Origin: Symbiodinium natans
Taxonomy: Eukaryota > Sar > Dinophyceae > Suessiales > Symbiodiniaceae
Assembly: GCA_905221605.1 (NCBI GenBank)
Contig: CAJNDS010002694.1
Span: 124,001 to 188,000, forward strand
Reading direction: 5' to 3'
Length of the DNA stretch: 64,000 nucleotides
Under the pieces are notes generated by a model. It did not search any database, was not told the DNA's origin, and saw only the letters and a list, made by a program, of their open reading frames with translations. Both the position numbers and the translations under genes were made by a program. The first letter of the stretch is position 1. Each line of letters starts with the position of its first letter. Of this stretch, positions 19,628-31,149 are shown piece by piece.

Positions 19628-20410
19628 GGCGAAGGGCTTCAATTTAAGGCTTTAAACCGTAAACTCTAAAACTCTAAGCCCGAAGCCACGAACCCTCAAT
19701 CCTGTAAACCCTAAACTGCGACTGCGAAACTGTCAGTTCGATGCTTGGCAGGGGGTTTAGGGTTTAGGGTTTTGGGTTTAGGTTGTGTGTCAAACGCGTG
19801 TGGCCCACATCGCCATCGCCTATGCCCGGGGCCGTGCCTGGGGAGACGTCGAGCACGGCAGACAAGCCTCTGTTTCATTATCTAGGGAGTAGTGGGGAGT
19901 ACTAGGGAACCTTGGGTTGCATACCCCCTTTGAACCCCCCCTCCCATAGAATTTTAGTCTCTCGCGCACTCACTGAACCCTGCTTAGAGTGTCGCCTTTA
20001 TCGTAGACTCTAAACCCTAAACGTGCTGCATGCATCCCTAATCCTAAACTCCTCAGCCCATATCCCCAAGCCCGGGACAACAACAAAAAAGCTCCAACCT
20101 CAAACACACTCAGCCCTAAACGCGAGGAGGGGGCGGGAGGGGGGGGGGGGAGAAGAACACTAACAACCTGAAAAGTCCAAGCCCTAATACCGAAACCCTA
20201 AACCCTAAACCCTAAACCCCAAACCCTAAACCCTAAACCCTAAACCCTAAACCCTAAACATGCCATTTCTCGGGCACGCCAGGGGTTGATGCCACGTACC
20301 CCAAGCAAAAAGGCACCTGCCTGAACCGTTCGTTTATTTCTAGAGTTCTTAAGGGACAAGGGGGGGGTATGTAACCCAAGGTCCCCCCAATAGTCCCTAC
20401 TACTCCCCAA

Positions 20411-20523
20411 GGCTTTAGGGTTTAGGGTTTAGGGTTTAGGGTTTAGTTTTAGGGTTTAGGGTTTAGGGTTTAGGGTTTAGGGTTTAGGGTTTAGGGTTTA
20501 GGGTTTAGGGTTTAGGGTTTAGG
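20411..20523 (+). repeat. long TTTAGGG array
   Basis: About 16 units, one interrupted (TTTAGTTTTAGGG). It ends 35 bp before the plus-strand micro-exon at 20559. Confidence 0.9.
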
Positions 20524-20558
20524 CCCCAGCTTCCCTAGGGTTCCCTAAGGGTCCCTAG

Positions 20559-20625
20559 GTACCTACCCCCCATGGACATCCCAGCTCCCTCAAAGAACCC
20601 TGTGATGCACTCCCTCTCCTTGCAG
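20559..20625 (+). CDS. plus-strand micro-exon with canonical donor
   Basis: CCCTAG|GTACC to TTGCAG|GTAAGA, 67 nt open: YLPPMDIPAPSKNPVMHSLS then LQ. GTAAGA is one of the best donors in the window. Proline-rich linker-like peptide, function unknown. Confidence 0.5.
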
Positions 20626-22710
20626 GTAAGAAGAGCTGACTCTTGGCCCCACCCCAACAACCAGACCCCAGTGCTTAGTAGCCCAGCAACCACATTATAA
20701 TAAGGGCACCCTTTTTTGGGTTGGCTATTTTATAAGGGGAACCAGAACCAAAAAAAAGAGTAAAGGGTACCACGGGGCTACTAGGAGTGCAAGCTAGGAA
20801 TTTAAAAGGGTGCCCGTTTTAAGCTTCAAGGCTTAGTTGCCCAAAAAATGTACGCTTTCAGGACTATGGGGGATTATCGTATCCCAAAAAGTGTAAAGTG
20901 TACTCATTCAGCTACTAAGAAGGGGCTTCTCAGGAAACCTGAACCCCGAAAAAGGGGAATAAGGGCCTACTCTGAGAAAAAAAGCTGGACAAAAAAAATG
21001 TAAAGTTCAATCCCTGAACCTCAAGTGGGTTTTGGGTTTGACCCTAAACCCCTAAAACCCTAAACCCTAAACCCTAAATAAACATTTATTAAGTTCAGGA
21101 TCGTTTAGGCATGATCATGGGAATCGCGGGGTAGGGTTTAGGGTTTAGGGTTTAGGGTCTAGGCTTTAGGGTTTCGGGTCTAGGATTTAGGGTTTAGGGT
21201 TTAGGGTCTAGGATTTAGGGTTTAGGGTTTAGGGTTTCGGGTTTCGGGATTAGGGTGGGCAGTTTAGGCTTTAGCATTCGGGGCCCTGATTTGTAGGAGC
21301 TGTTGCACCGAAAGATTGCTGGGGCATTCCGTTAAGGCACCCCTTTGCGGAGATCATGGGTCAAGGGAAGCCGGTTGAGACACTGAACCCGAAATCCAAA
21401 ATCCCAAACAACCAAACCCTACAAAAACCCTAAACCCTAAACCCTAAATCCTAAACCCTAAACCCTAAACCCTACGCATGCCTTCGTCACCCAGGTTCCA
21501 GCACCAGGAGAGGTCGAGCCTAGGTACGATCAGGGCATCGCTTGAGCATGGAGGTTGAGGAGGCTAGGCCGTAACCTGAAAGCCTCGTGACAACATGTTT
21601 GTATATGTATATGTGTATGTATATGTATAGAGTGCCATTGCAGCAGCTAGCCTGGTCCAGGTACACCTCCACATGCGGGCTGCTGCTGCAGGATCTTCGG
21701 TATGTTGACTACCATTTGCTTCAGGAGCTCCCCTAAATGAATGATAATAATCCCTATATTTAGGGTTTAGGGTTTAGGGTTTAGGGTTCAGGGTTTAGGG
21801 TTTAGGGTAGCTCGAGTTGTGGATCAAGCCACAGAACAACGGAGACCGTGAGTGGGAGGATTCCCCAGTTACCAGCACTTCCGTGTTTTTTTGTGGTGAT
21901 TGGCTGAGCATTTGGAATTTAGGGTTTGGGGTTTGGGGTTTAAGGTTTAAGGTTTAGGGTTGGGTTTAAGCTTTGAGCTTAATAACGTTTAAGGTTTAGG
22001 GCAGCGCTTTCTTGGGGGGGGTTATATCCCTAAACCCTAAACCCTAAACCCTAAGGGCTGTGGGTCGCACACAGCTGAGGCCGAGATTCTGAAGCCCAAA
22101 TGGGGGCCTACGAAGATAACGGACCCCTCATATAGACCCCAAGTATTAGAATACCCTTACAAGAAGTAGGTTTAGGGGTTTTGGGTTTAGGGTTTAGGGT
22201 TTAGGGTGTGAGGGAACCCACCCCCTCCCCCAATTTCGGAAATGCCCAAATGGATTGGGAATCTTCTGCCGCATGGCTTTTTCTCCGCGCTCCACGCAGC
22301 CAATCACTTGCAGGCCTTTGGGCGTTAGGGTTTAGGGTCCGGGCTTCTAAGAGTAAGGGTTCTCCCCTACACTCTACACTTTAGACTCTCAACCCTCGAC
22401 CCTAAACCCTAAACCCTGAAGGGTTTAGGGTTTAGGGTTTAGGGTTTAGGGTTTAGGGTTGTTGAGTCTAGGGTGGTGAAGGTCGAAACCGAAAACCCTT
22501 AGCAGAGTAGGAGCTTGGGTGGGCGGACAGTCGGGCCCTGGGCCGCTTCATATTCGAGCGCTGCGGGTCCAGGGACGAAGGTTTAGGGTGCCATTGGCGT
22601 CCAGGGTTGCCCTAAACCCTAAACCCTAAACCCGAAACCCTAAACCCTAAACCCTAAACCCCCTAGCGCCACGGCGCTCTTCACCAGAGGAAGGCTGGCA
22701 GCTTTCGTGC
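20626..22710. repeat. MITEs and telomere-like repeats
   Basis: A MITE A copy at 20674-20784 is followed by MITE E-like sequence to about 20970. TTTAGGG variants (TCTAGGG, TTTCGGG) lie at 21134-21250 and 21758-21808, CCCTAAA at 21430-21470. A half MITE D lies at 21708-21750. The island 22520-22590 reads ALEYEAAQGPTVRPPKL on the minus strand and is a weak exon candidate. Confidence 0.5.
20674..20784. mobile_element. MITE family A, uninterrupted copy
   Basis: CTTAGTAGCCCAGCAACC ... GGTACCACGGGGCTACTAG with GGGCACCCTTTTTTGGG and CTATTTTATAAGGGG inside. It serves as the reference copy for the heptamer-interrupted ones at 14991 and 61171. Confidence 0.75.
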
Positions 22711-22764
22711 TCAGGAGAGGCCCTTGGCGAGGCGCGCGAGCTCCGAGGCCACGGTGGCAGCTTC
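22711..22764 (-). CDS. terminal micro-exon of a coiled-coil gene
   Basis: CACACCAG|GAAGCTGCC opens EAATVASELARLAKGLS followed by TGA. A TTTAGGG array lies on the + right (22775-22812) and CCCTAAA on the left. It would be the 3' exon of a minus-strand gene whose other exons could include 23881-23931. Confidence 0.5.
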   Translation of the reverse strand, partial: EAATVASELARLAKGLS

Positions 22765-22834
22765 CTGGTGTGGGGTTTAGGGTTTAGGGTTTAGGGTTTA
22801 GGGTTTAGGGTGTAGGGTTTGTAGGGTTTGCGGG

Positions 22835-22965
22835 GTTTGCGGGGTTTGTGGGTTTGCGGGGTTTGTAGGGTTTGTAGGGTTTGTAGGGTTTGTAGGGTTT
22901 GTAGGGTTTGTAGGGTTTGTAGGGTTTGTAGGGTTTGTAGGGTTTGTAGGGTTTGCGGAGTTTTC
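22835..22965 (+). repeat. TTTGTAGGG nonamer array
   Basis: A locally homogeneous variant of the heptamer: TTTGTAGGG/TTTGCGGGG repeated about 14 times. The reverse-strand frame is the low-complexity NPTNPT repeat and is not a gene. Confidence 0.85.
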
Positions 22966-23709
22966 AGGATTAACAGGGTTTGTTGATTCTTGTTCTTGGT
23001 TTATAGGGTTTATGGGGTTCATATTTTGGGGTGTTTAGGGTTTGTAGGGTGTCAGGGTTTAGTGGGTTTAGTGTGTGTGTGTGGGATTTAGGGTTGAGGG
23101 TACAGGGGTTTAGGGTTTAGGGGGTTTAGGGATTAGGGGCTTAGGGCTGGGGTTTAGGGGGTTTGGGGCTCAGGGGGTTTCGGGTTTGTTAAACTTGTCC
23201 TAAACCCCACTCTTCTAAACCCTCTTAGACCCATTACTAAACCCTTTATTGAACCCTGCCAGCTCTGACTCAACACTACCAAACCCTCGACTAAACCCTC
23301 TCAAACCCTTCTCTAAACCTTTTGCCAAACTCTACTCTACTTTAACCCTACTAAACCCTTAACTAACTCCATAAAACCTATTAGGCCCTTTGCTGAACCC
23401 TACGAAACCCTCGACTAAAACCTCTAAAGCGAAAACTTCGCCTTTGACAGGCTGTGTAATTATGGCAAGTGGGAACTTAGGGCGTTAGCCCGAAACCCTA
23501 AAACGGCAGAAAAGTAACTAGGGTGGATGCCTGCGCAAGCAGGGGCAGCAAGAATGAACCAACTCAATGTTCCTGATTGCTGGAAACCCAAAGTCGGCGA
23601 TATGCCCCCCCCCCCCCCCCCCCACACCCCTGAGTCCCCTGAGTGTGCAGGGGCGCCATTTCCGCATGGAATCTACTGCCGTGGCACGGGTGAGAAGCCC
23701 TAAGCCCTA

Positions 23710-23815
23710 AGCCCCAAAACCCAAAACCCAAAACCCAAAACCCAAAACCCAAAACCCAAAACCCAAAACCCAAAAACCCAAAAACCCAAAAACCCCAAAC
23801 CCAAAACCCTAAACC
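23710..23815 (-). repeat. AAAACCC array
   Basis: About 13 units of AAAACCC/AAAAACCC, another homogeneous variant of the telomere-like heptamer. Confidence 0.85.
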
Positions 23816-23880
23816 TTAAACCCTAAACCCTAAACCCTACCCGATAAAGACTCGGCAAGGAAGGGCTGCGATCTCCCCCA

Positions 23881-23931
23881 ATTGTCGCCTCCGCCAGGGC
23901 TTGGCGCTCGGCACTCCAGCTCTCCTCGAGG
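23881..23931 (-). CDS. minus-strand micro-exon, coiled-coil-like
   Basis: The frame reads LEESWSAERQALAEATI. CCCTAAA lies left (23816-23840), TTTAGGG right (23945-24020). Exact borders uncertain (CTCGAG|GAGAGC is one acceptor). Confidence 0.4.
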
Positions 23932-24008
23932 CAGTGAATAAGGTTTGGGTTTAGGGTTTAGGACTTAGGGTTTAGGGTTTAGGATTTAGGGTTTAGGGTT
24001 TAGAGTTT

Positions 24009-25330
24009 AGGGTTTAGGGTGTAGGTTGAGGGTTGAGGGTTCAGGGTTCGCAGATTTTGGCTTAAAGGAGCTTCCGGGTTGAAGGGGGATCGTCTTGCGG
24101 CCCTGGGCTCAGGGTTTCGGGTTTCGGGTTTAGGGTCTAGGGTCTAGGGTTTAGGGCTTAGGGCGTTTGGAGGTTGGCGGGTGCTTTAGGGGCTTTGGGC
24201 GTGTACTTCAGGGCTTGAGGTTCAGAGACACAAGGTTTCAGGGTTCGGGGCTTCGGGTTGGGGGTCCTTGCAGTATGGCGTACCATGTTCTAAAACCTTC
24301 CAACAGCCAAAACTTCTTTTTCCCAACCCCAAACCCCAACGCCTATCAACCCTTAAACCGATATGGTTTGCAGGATACTGGGTCGTCGGGATAATTTATG
24401 GCTTCTGGGGCCAGAAATTGGCCTAGATCATCAGCTCACTAAGTTAGGTGTTAAGGATCTACGGTCTAAGGTTTAGAGTTAGGGTTTAGGGTTTAGGGTT
24501 TACTGGGTTGTGGTTCCGGGCCTCTGAAAATTATTTATAGAAATGCCTGAGTTAAAGGAGACTCCCAAGGATACCGCTTGACAATGCTGCATAGCGACAA
24601 AGAAAGCGCACCTTTTCTCCGCAATGAAACACATCGGTGCAAAATGCGGAGCTTGTGAAACATGGTGTGGAATCAAATTCTGGTCTTTCTTGCACAATCA
24701 CACACACACAAACTGCACGCGTCACACTAACAATCTAACAATGGCAATAGTGCATGAAATTCAGGCTGGGTTCATTTATGTCAGAGTTCTGGGTGCGTTC
24801 TGGAACTTGTGGAGCAATCACACACACAATCACACACACTCACTCACTGTCACTCACTCACTCACTCACTCACACAGCACACACTCACGCACACACACAC
24901 ACACACCCACGCACACACACACACACACACTCACTCACACACAGTCACACATACTCACACACACACACTCTCACACATAATAATAACTCTGGTGCATGAA
25001 ATTCAGGGTGCATTCTGGGCACGACGATGACACACACAACTAAGACAGTCAGTGCAATTGCTGGTGTTCAGGCTTGTTGCGAAACCACACAAAGTCAGAT
25101 GATAGCATGACCTACTTGAGGGTGTGTTCTGGGTGCGTTCTGGGTGCGTTCTGGGTGCGTTCTGGGTGCGTTCTGGGTGCGTTCTGGGTGCGTTCTGGGT
25201 GCGTTCTGGGTGCGGTCTAAGACTTTCTCACACAATCACAAGAACAACTTACTCTTCACACACAGAGATCCATCAAGGCAGCCCGATTAGGGGTGCGTTC
25301 TGGGTGCCTTCTAGAACTTGTTGTGTAGTT

Positions 25331-25362
<32 letters not shown>

Positions 25363-25846
25363 TAACCATATCAAAGGCGCGTGCGTTTGGGGTGCGGCGG
25401 TGCAATTGATGGCGTTCAGGCTTGTCATTAAATTGCAAAACACCACGACCAACTAAGGGATGCACTGGTTTCAAGCACGAGTCAAAAGATAGTAGGGTGC
25501 GTTCTGGGTGCGTTCTATGACTTTATTATGCACCGTCACACTGAATTTTGTCAAACAATCACACTTACTTACTACAGAGAGTTGAGAAATTAAAGACTTG
25601 ATGCCAGCCTACGCCTTCAGCAAATGGCCTTCGAGGCTGACTCTTCCACCTGCCAACAATGCAAATCGGAGCACTTCAGGCAACCAAGCATGCAAGCAAG
25701 CGCCCAGCAAGGAATCCAGTTTTTGTCTCTGACCCCCATTGTCTGTTTGCTTCTGAAGCCGTCCTCTTATGACTCTGCAAGAGCAAAGCAGCAGGACGAA
25801 TTGCACAAAAGCCCGACAAGAATCGGGCTCACACTCTGTGAAAAGA
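24009..25846. repeat. transition: last heptamers, CA tracts, 11-bp minisatellite
   Basis: The last TTTAGGG on this side is at 24484-24502. From 24690 the DNA becomes (CA)n and CACT-rich (24826-24980, 25330-25362). TGCATGAAATTCAGG recurs at 24752 and 24993 and GGTGCGTTCTGG near 24798, 25120-25217, 25292 and 25497, so this is a decayed higher-order repeat. No gene is supported; ORFs here are THTH-type translations. Confidence 0.6.
25120..25217 (+). repeat. 11-bp tandem array GGGTGCGTTCT
   Basis: About nine units, first and last diverged. A second 11-bp array with unit GGGTGCGACCT lies at 45709-45791, near the other end of the gene domain. Confidence 0.95.
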
Positions 25847-26191
25847 TCACAGCTGCACCTTTTCGCCACTGTACACCCTGACTTTCACTTCTCTTCCTTG
25901 CCATTCTTGTCCTCCGTAGGCTCGACACTCACACGGGGTTGTAGTGCCACTGTATTGCCTGATCTTCTGCTTGAACTTGCCAAAGGCACGTTCCCAAGCA
26001 CGCTTCGGTCCATCTGTCGTTGGTGTGACTGGCGGTGACATATCAGGTGGCACGTTTCCACTCTCCTGAAGATCTTTGCAAAGCTTGTAGGCAGGGTCGT
26101 CTCTCTTGAGAGCCTGAATCACCGTCACTCTTTTTTGCACCTGGAACTCGCTTGCCTTGACAGCCGTTGGCAATGACTCTGGCTGCACCAT
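25847..26191 (-). CDS. unknown protein, likely 3' exon(s)
   Basis: 114 codons from ATG at 26191 to TGA, with VTVIQALKRDDPAYKLCKDL, a Pro-rich linker and a basic segment (PKRAWERAFGKFKQKIRQY) ending SGEKVQL. The AGNGTSA motif occurs several times within it. The ATG may be internal to a longer exon. No family recognised with certainty. Confidence 0.5.
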   Translation of the reverse strand: MVQPESLPTAVKASEFQVQKRVTVIQALKRDDPAYKLCKDLQESGNVPPDMSPPVTPTTDGPKRAWERAFGKFKQKIRQYSGTTTPCECRAYGGQEWQGREVKVRVYSGEKVQL

Positions 26192-26620
26192 GTGTGAAAC
26201 TCAGAATGGGTTCAAGTAAGGTTCCTGAAGGAAGCCAAGAGCAGCTGCAGGATGCTTCACATGTGGCTGACCTGGCGGGTCATCCTGGACAAACTCTGCG
26301 CTACCAGACACACAGGCGCATGCTGCACATTCAAAGGCAAATCGCGAGCAATGTCACGATCACTTAAGCTGGCTGATCAAACAGGTTCAGGTCGATTCAT
26401 TTTTCCAAGCAGTGTCGCTCTCGCTCTGTCGAAACTATGGTAAACTACACTTCAAGTTTCAAAACCTGCCGAGAGCCGTGAGTGCGTCTATGTGTTGGCT
26501 GATCGGCTAAGAGATTTTCCAAAGGCTCAGGCCCTGCTCATACATGTGTGAGTGCCGGGACATGCTGGTTTAACTCACCCTGCTCCAAGCTGAATCAGCC
26601 TGCTAAGTCTCCCAGCCAGC

Positions 26621-28043
26621 TCACTTCTCAGCCAGCTGTTGTGACTCTGCCAGCCGCCTGCGTTTCTGCATGAGTTCGTCCTCCAGGTCTGCAATCTCCT
26701 CCTCGAGCGAGCGATGCCTGTGTTGCCATGAGACACACATCACTCTCCTGATTCTTATCATTGCTGCTTCCAACCAACCGCTAGTAAGCAAGCACGGAAA
26801 CTCATCAAACACTGACTCTGACTCTGACTCGTTTTCAAGCCTGTCCTTACCAAAGTTTTGAACTCCTTGTTGCACTCACCGTCGGCGACCACCGAGCACT
26901 TGATGCAATCCAAGCTGTGACACTGACGGAGGAACTGCCCAAGGTCCTGAATCATTGCGTGTTGGAATAGGTTCTCCCTCAACGTGCCACTGTAGAGGAT
27001 CACCTTGTCACCCTCAGTGGTCGTGCCGTTCCTTGCGCAAGGCCAAGGCAAGTCTCATGACACTGCTTACATCTCACACCGACAGTCACAATAACAATAA
27101 CGAACCGAATCCGAAAGCTTTGCTACCTGCTGGCAGGGGTCAGGGGCCAGGTTGCGTGCAAAACCCAGCTAGGATCTTTTCCACGGTGATACGCCATCCG
27201 AGTCACAATGTTCAGGTCGTAGAAGACAGGGTGGTGCTTATTCTCCACCGTCCTCACCCTCTCCTCCTCCATGGAGTAGTGCATGTTGTACAACTTTGAG
27301 CCGTTTTTTAGCAAGTGCTCAATCACATCACCCTGCTCCTGCTGGATAGAATCGATGGCTTCTTCCAGCGTAGCACACTGTTTTCCGAGAACAAAGAAGC
27401 AGGACACCGTCTCAGGCTGAGGCTTGTCACTCTCACTGCCCTCAGGATTGGAAATTTGCTCAGGCCCACCGGCTTGCAAGGCTTCGCGTGACTCTTCCCT
27501 CACCTGGAATGTGAAGAGCCCCACCTTGACGTTAGCCGAAAACATGTGGATCCATTTGTGCCTGGCATCTTCGTGGCGAACCATATAGATGGGGACTTGT
27601 GGCACCATCTCGGTGGAGTTCCTGACACTCCAAAGACCAGCCTTGATGTCGTCTTGAGTGACTCTCATGTGAATCACCCAAAACTTCTTCTTCAACAACT
27701 CCTTTGTGATCAAGGCCGTGGCAGTGGGCTTAATCTCTGACTCTGAGCTTCCTGACAAAGTTCCTCGCAGCTTCCGGGCTTCCAGGTGCACACATTTCCT
27801 GGCGTGGCTCTTTTATTCCAAATAACATAGCACACACACAACTTTTTTCTTTTTAGAGCCTAGAATCAGAAATAAAATGAATGTGAGACAAATATGCACC
27901 CCGTTAACCATTGCACAGCCCAGGTGCTTCATGGCAACCGTTGGAGACTTGGACCAGCCTGAGCTCATCAGCTTCGTGTTCAGCGACACGCCCCGAATCA
28001 GGCTGTCGAAGGTAGACTCGAACTCTGCCCAATAGATGTCCAT
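26621..28043 (-). CDS. unknown multi-exon protein, coiled-coil C-terminus
   Basis: Parts in order: about 27990-28043 (MDIYWAEFESTFDSLIRG...), 27123-27798 after GCCAG|G (FWVIHMRVTQDDIKAGLWSV ... SCFFVLGKQCATLEEAID ... VFYDLNIVTRMAYHRG), about 26880-27030 (NLFQHAMIQDLGQFLRQC, SVVADGEC) and about 26621-26725 (LEEEIADLEDELMQKRRRLA to TGA). Exon joins after 27123 and 26880 are not resolved; GACG|GTGAGT is a canonical donor candidate. The last part is a clear coiled coil. I recognise no enzyme motif; it looks like a lineage-specific family. Upstream, 28044-28830 shows no clear exon, so a 5' part may be missing. Confidence 0.55.
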
Positions 28044-28975
28044 GACGCTCAGGGCAGACGCTGGAACACAGGCTGGAGCTGGAGGACACGTAAAACGCGC
28101 TGAGGATCATTGGCGGCTGAAGAGTTTCGCAGCCAGCGACAGCACAACTTACACTCACACTGTCAGTGACGTTTGCTTCCTTATGTTCGCCGTTCACCCC
28201 GAGCCCTCACTCTACAGCTCTGATTGCTCAACGCCCAGCACCTCCCCCCCCCCCCCACCTTCCGCCAATCACACCTCATCCAAAAAACCCTTTCATGCCC
28301 TGGCCGTGCCTGTTTCTCACTGTCAACAATATGGCGACGATGGAAGCACCTGCGACAGTAGTTGAAATTTAAGTTTATATAGCTTCGCAATGCAGAAACA
28401 AAACATAAAGTTACCACGGCTTGACACTTGTTTTCGGCAAACATACTTTCAGTGCAATGCCACTGAGCCCCAGACCCTGCTTGGTATTTGAAGTCACGCT
28501 CTCCGGTCTCCTGCTACACGGGCTAACGGTCATGGTTTGGCAGGGTGGGGGCAACGGGTGGATGCGACCTGCAGCTGCTGTGCAATTTAACTATTGAAGT
28601 CGCACAGACACTCGCTCAAAAGCCAACTGACCCTCTGGCTGGCACAAGACGATGCTCCTGGCAGTAGCCACGCCGTGACGAACCATGCCTGGGCCCAGCA
28701 AACTTCACAGATCATTGGTAGTCAGTAGAAAGCCAATACGTGCAACGCAACAGGGGCACCCATCTGCAGTCTCTCGGCTTATTTTGCTCTCTCTCACACG
28801 CACACACACGAGTCCCCCCGTCTGACAAACAGTGTTTAATAAGGCCAGTTTCCAGGGTCCAAGTAGTCTCGGACTAGTTGCGCTGATGGAAATCCATGTA
28901 AATTTACAATGGCAAATCTACTAAGGATTTCAGTGTGCTGTGGATCCATGACACTACTGGGATCCCTGGGCGAAG
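28044..28975. other. intergenic or UTR, no gene seen
   Basis: Mixed sequence with a C-run at 28245-28257 and a CA tract at 28797-28810. Nothing reads as a convincing exon on either strand; some TSACNCT motifs continue here. Confidence 0.4.
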
Positions 28976-30708
28976 TCAATACACAGAGTAAGCTCTGTGC
29001 AATGCCATTCGCCTTCCCCACCCGGAATCTGAACGCTTCAATTGACTCTTCTTCTTCAACCAGACTTTGCTGGTCTTGAGAGTCTTGGGCTGCACACTCT
29101 TGCTGCCACGTTTTATCTTCTTGTGCCTAGCCTTGGCTTTGGCCTTGGCTCCGGCCTTGGCTTTGGCCTTGGCTTTTGCCTTGGCAGCCCTACCTTTGGA
29201 CTTCTTCGACTTCACTCTATTCTTTGATTCTTTTATCTTTGGCCTGAGTTCAGGTGACACTGGCACTACCACAGCTCCATCCATCATGTTCAGCAGAACG
29301 CCCTCCTCCTCGTCGCACTCACTGCTGTCACCCTTGAAGCCGCGATTGAGATCTGCAACACACAGGAGACTCAAAGCGACCAACGAGGCAGCCCCCACGG
29401 CTTCCACATGCATGGAATTGCCTGCCAATTTCTTCAGAGCTGAACATGACACTGGTACTCTCTCCTCCAATTCGTGCAAAGGAAAGCCTTGCAGCAGCAT
29501 GACCTCAACACTGCTGATCACCCTGTTGGCTGCGACTGAGTAGATGCATGCTCCAGGGGTTATACATGGAATGTAACCTCCAAAGGAGATCTTCGACCTT
29601 TGGATGGACTGGCTAACGTCGATACACATGTCACTCTTGCGATGACGATCCCAGGCCAGTTGCAGAACATCTTTAGCACGCTCACTCCATCCATCCGTGT
29701 TTGCGTCCAGGCACTGTGCCTCACGCTGACCACGAAGTTCCTCACGGATGCGCTTGTGCTCACATCTCCACTTCTCCACTGTTGTTTTTACAACCAGTCT
29801 CCTCTTCAGCTTGGGTGGGCGAGGCGCAGGGCATTTGGGCTTCGGTTCCTTGTACGTTTCGAGCAGCGGATGCCCTGGACGGAGAAGACGCTCAAGCAGC
29901 GTGGCCTGCAATGGTCGATGCATCACTCTGAGGATTTCCTGGCCCAGTTGGCAAAGGGACTGTGTGTCGTCGACGATGAGGAGGTCCTTGCGGAGCGCGA
30001 CGAAGTACACCCGCTGTCGCCTCACACTGTGCCCTAGCATCGTGGGACACAGGCGAAAATACAGCACCACGTAACCTTTCAAGTCGCGGAAGAACCATGC
30101 CACCTGTTCGATGAACGGCAAAAGGCCTTCAACGTTCTCGAACACCGCAAAGCCAGGTCTCTTTGTCACCATCACAGTGATCATTTCCTGATACAGGGCA
30201 AATGGCTTCGCAAATTTTCAGTATTACTACTGTAGTAAACAGTATTGCTGTTGCATTTTATGTTCTTCACTCTAAATTTGTCGGCACTGGCCTTGAAAGG
30301 AAGGAAGTCAGGGCTCTCGAAATACTTCGAGAAGTTGTTCAACGTGCTCCAAGGCTTGCAGGGGAACCCGCAGTAGTAGGCATTGATGTCCTTCAAGGAT
30401 TCATGGTCACGCTTGAGCATGTTGCTGTAAAGGTCTGGGTCTTGACCTCTTGACACTGATCTGAAGTCGAGGAAGCGAAGACAGTGCAAGGCCACGTCAC
30501 AAGCGAACATCTGTTTCACTCTGATGTTCAATCCTTCCAGTGCGAACATAGGAGCGTCTGCTCCTGAACAGTCCGTGCCGACAAGAAGATTGGCAGTCCT
30601 CACGCTGTCATCCTGGATATTTCTGGCTTGCAGCCATCGGGTCCTGCACTGTGAGGCTCTGTCCATCATGACACTGGCCCAACTGCCAACGAGGTCGAGC
30701 GGATCCAT
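28976..30708 (-). CDS. DNA (cytosine-5) methyltransferase, two exons
   Basis: Exons 30271-30708 and 28976-30187 join in frame through an 83-nt GT-AG intron (TTTAGA|GTGAAG ... TATCAG|GAAATG), giving 549 residues. Motif I is GTDCSGADAP (residues 44-53). Motif IV, GFPCKPWS, has the catalytic Cys at about 117. Motif VI is ENV (163-165), VIII QRV (204-206); LQGFP (378-382) and GNSMH (402-406) are motifs IX-X. The region 250-340 would be the target recognition part. The C-terminal tail has an acidic patch (DSSECDEEEG) and then a Lys/Ala repeat (AKAKAKAKAGAKAKAKAR), like histone H1 or dinoflagellate basic chromatin proteins, so nuclear DNA binding is likely (inference). No retrotransposon domain is adjacent. 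All catalytic motifs are present, so it is probably functional. The start ATG at 30708 is the first in frame but not proven. Confidence 0.85.
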
Positions 30709-31149
30709 TTTACACGGGCCCGATTCGACAAGGTCCTAAAGGACAATGGCTGACACTGACTAGCTCAACAAGGTCCTAAATTTAGAGGATGATGGCTCAC
30801 ACTGCGAAAGCTTTGCTGAGCACCATTGCTGTGTTCAGAGCCGGCTTGCACACAACGGGCACTTTCAGCAGTTCAGCATCTCAAAAAGACGCACACAAAA
30901 CTAACAGCAGTCAGCAGAAAATTCGCAGGGCAGCTGGGACACTGGGCTTCACACTGAGAAGCTCGAAGCCGGCATGGACTGGACTAGTCTGGCCTCAGTG
31001 TCATGTTCAAAGCATCACACATCCGCAACCCTAACAGTCTGTCAACAATACATCCTGAACCCTAAAATTGAAACCCTAAACAATTATATTTGAAGTTTAA
31101 CCCTGTAGATGAAGGGCCGATGATATTGGTTCATGAACAGACACTCACC

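Larger units (their letters stand above)
17938..20558. repeat. MITEs and telomere-like repeats, little coding
   Basis: Contains MITE B (18066-18162), MITE D (18520-18668), MITE C (19504-19627) and a related AGGGAACCTTGGGTTGCATA element at about 19880-19945, with its inverted partner at 20340-20408. A large TTTAGGG array runs 20411-20523. The island 19806-19862 reads AHIAIAYARGRAWGDVEHG on the plus strand but lacks clear splice sites. Confidence 0.5.

Noticed and set aside
22798-23022. NPTNPT-repeat ORF
   Set aside because: It is the reverse strand of the TTTGTAGGG array.
1-24500. A true telomere or subtelomere
   Set aside because: Arrays are short, in both orientations and in both flanks, interleaved with exons and MITEs. 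No terminal run of one orientation is seen.
24624-25456. THTHTH and WVRSGCVLGAF ORFs
   Set aside because: Translations of (CA)n and of the 11-bp array, without splice or start context.
28976-30708. Bacterial restriction-modification contamination
   Set aside because: The gene has a spliceosomal-type intron, a Lys/Ala nuclear-type tail and the same AGNGTSA bias as its neighbours.
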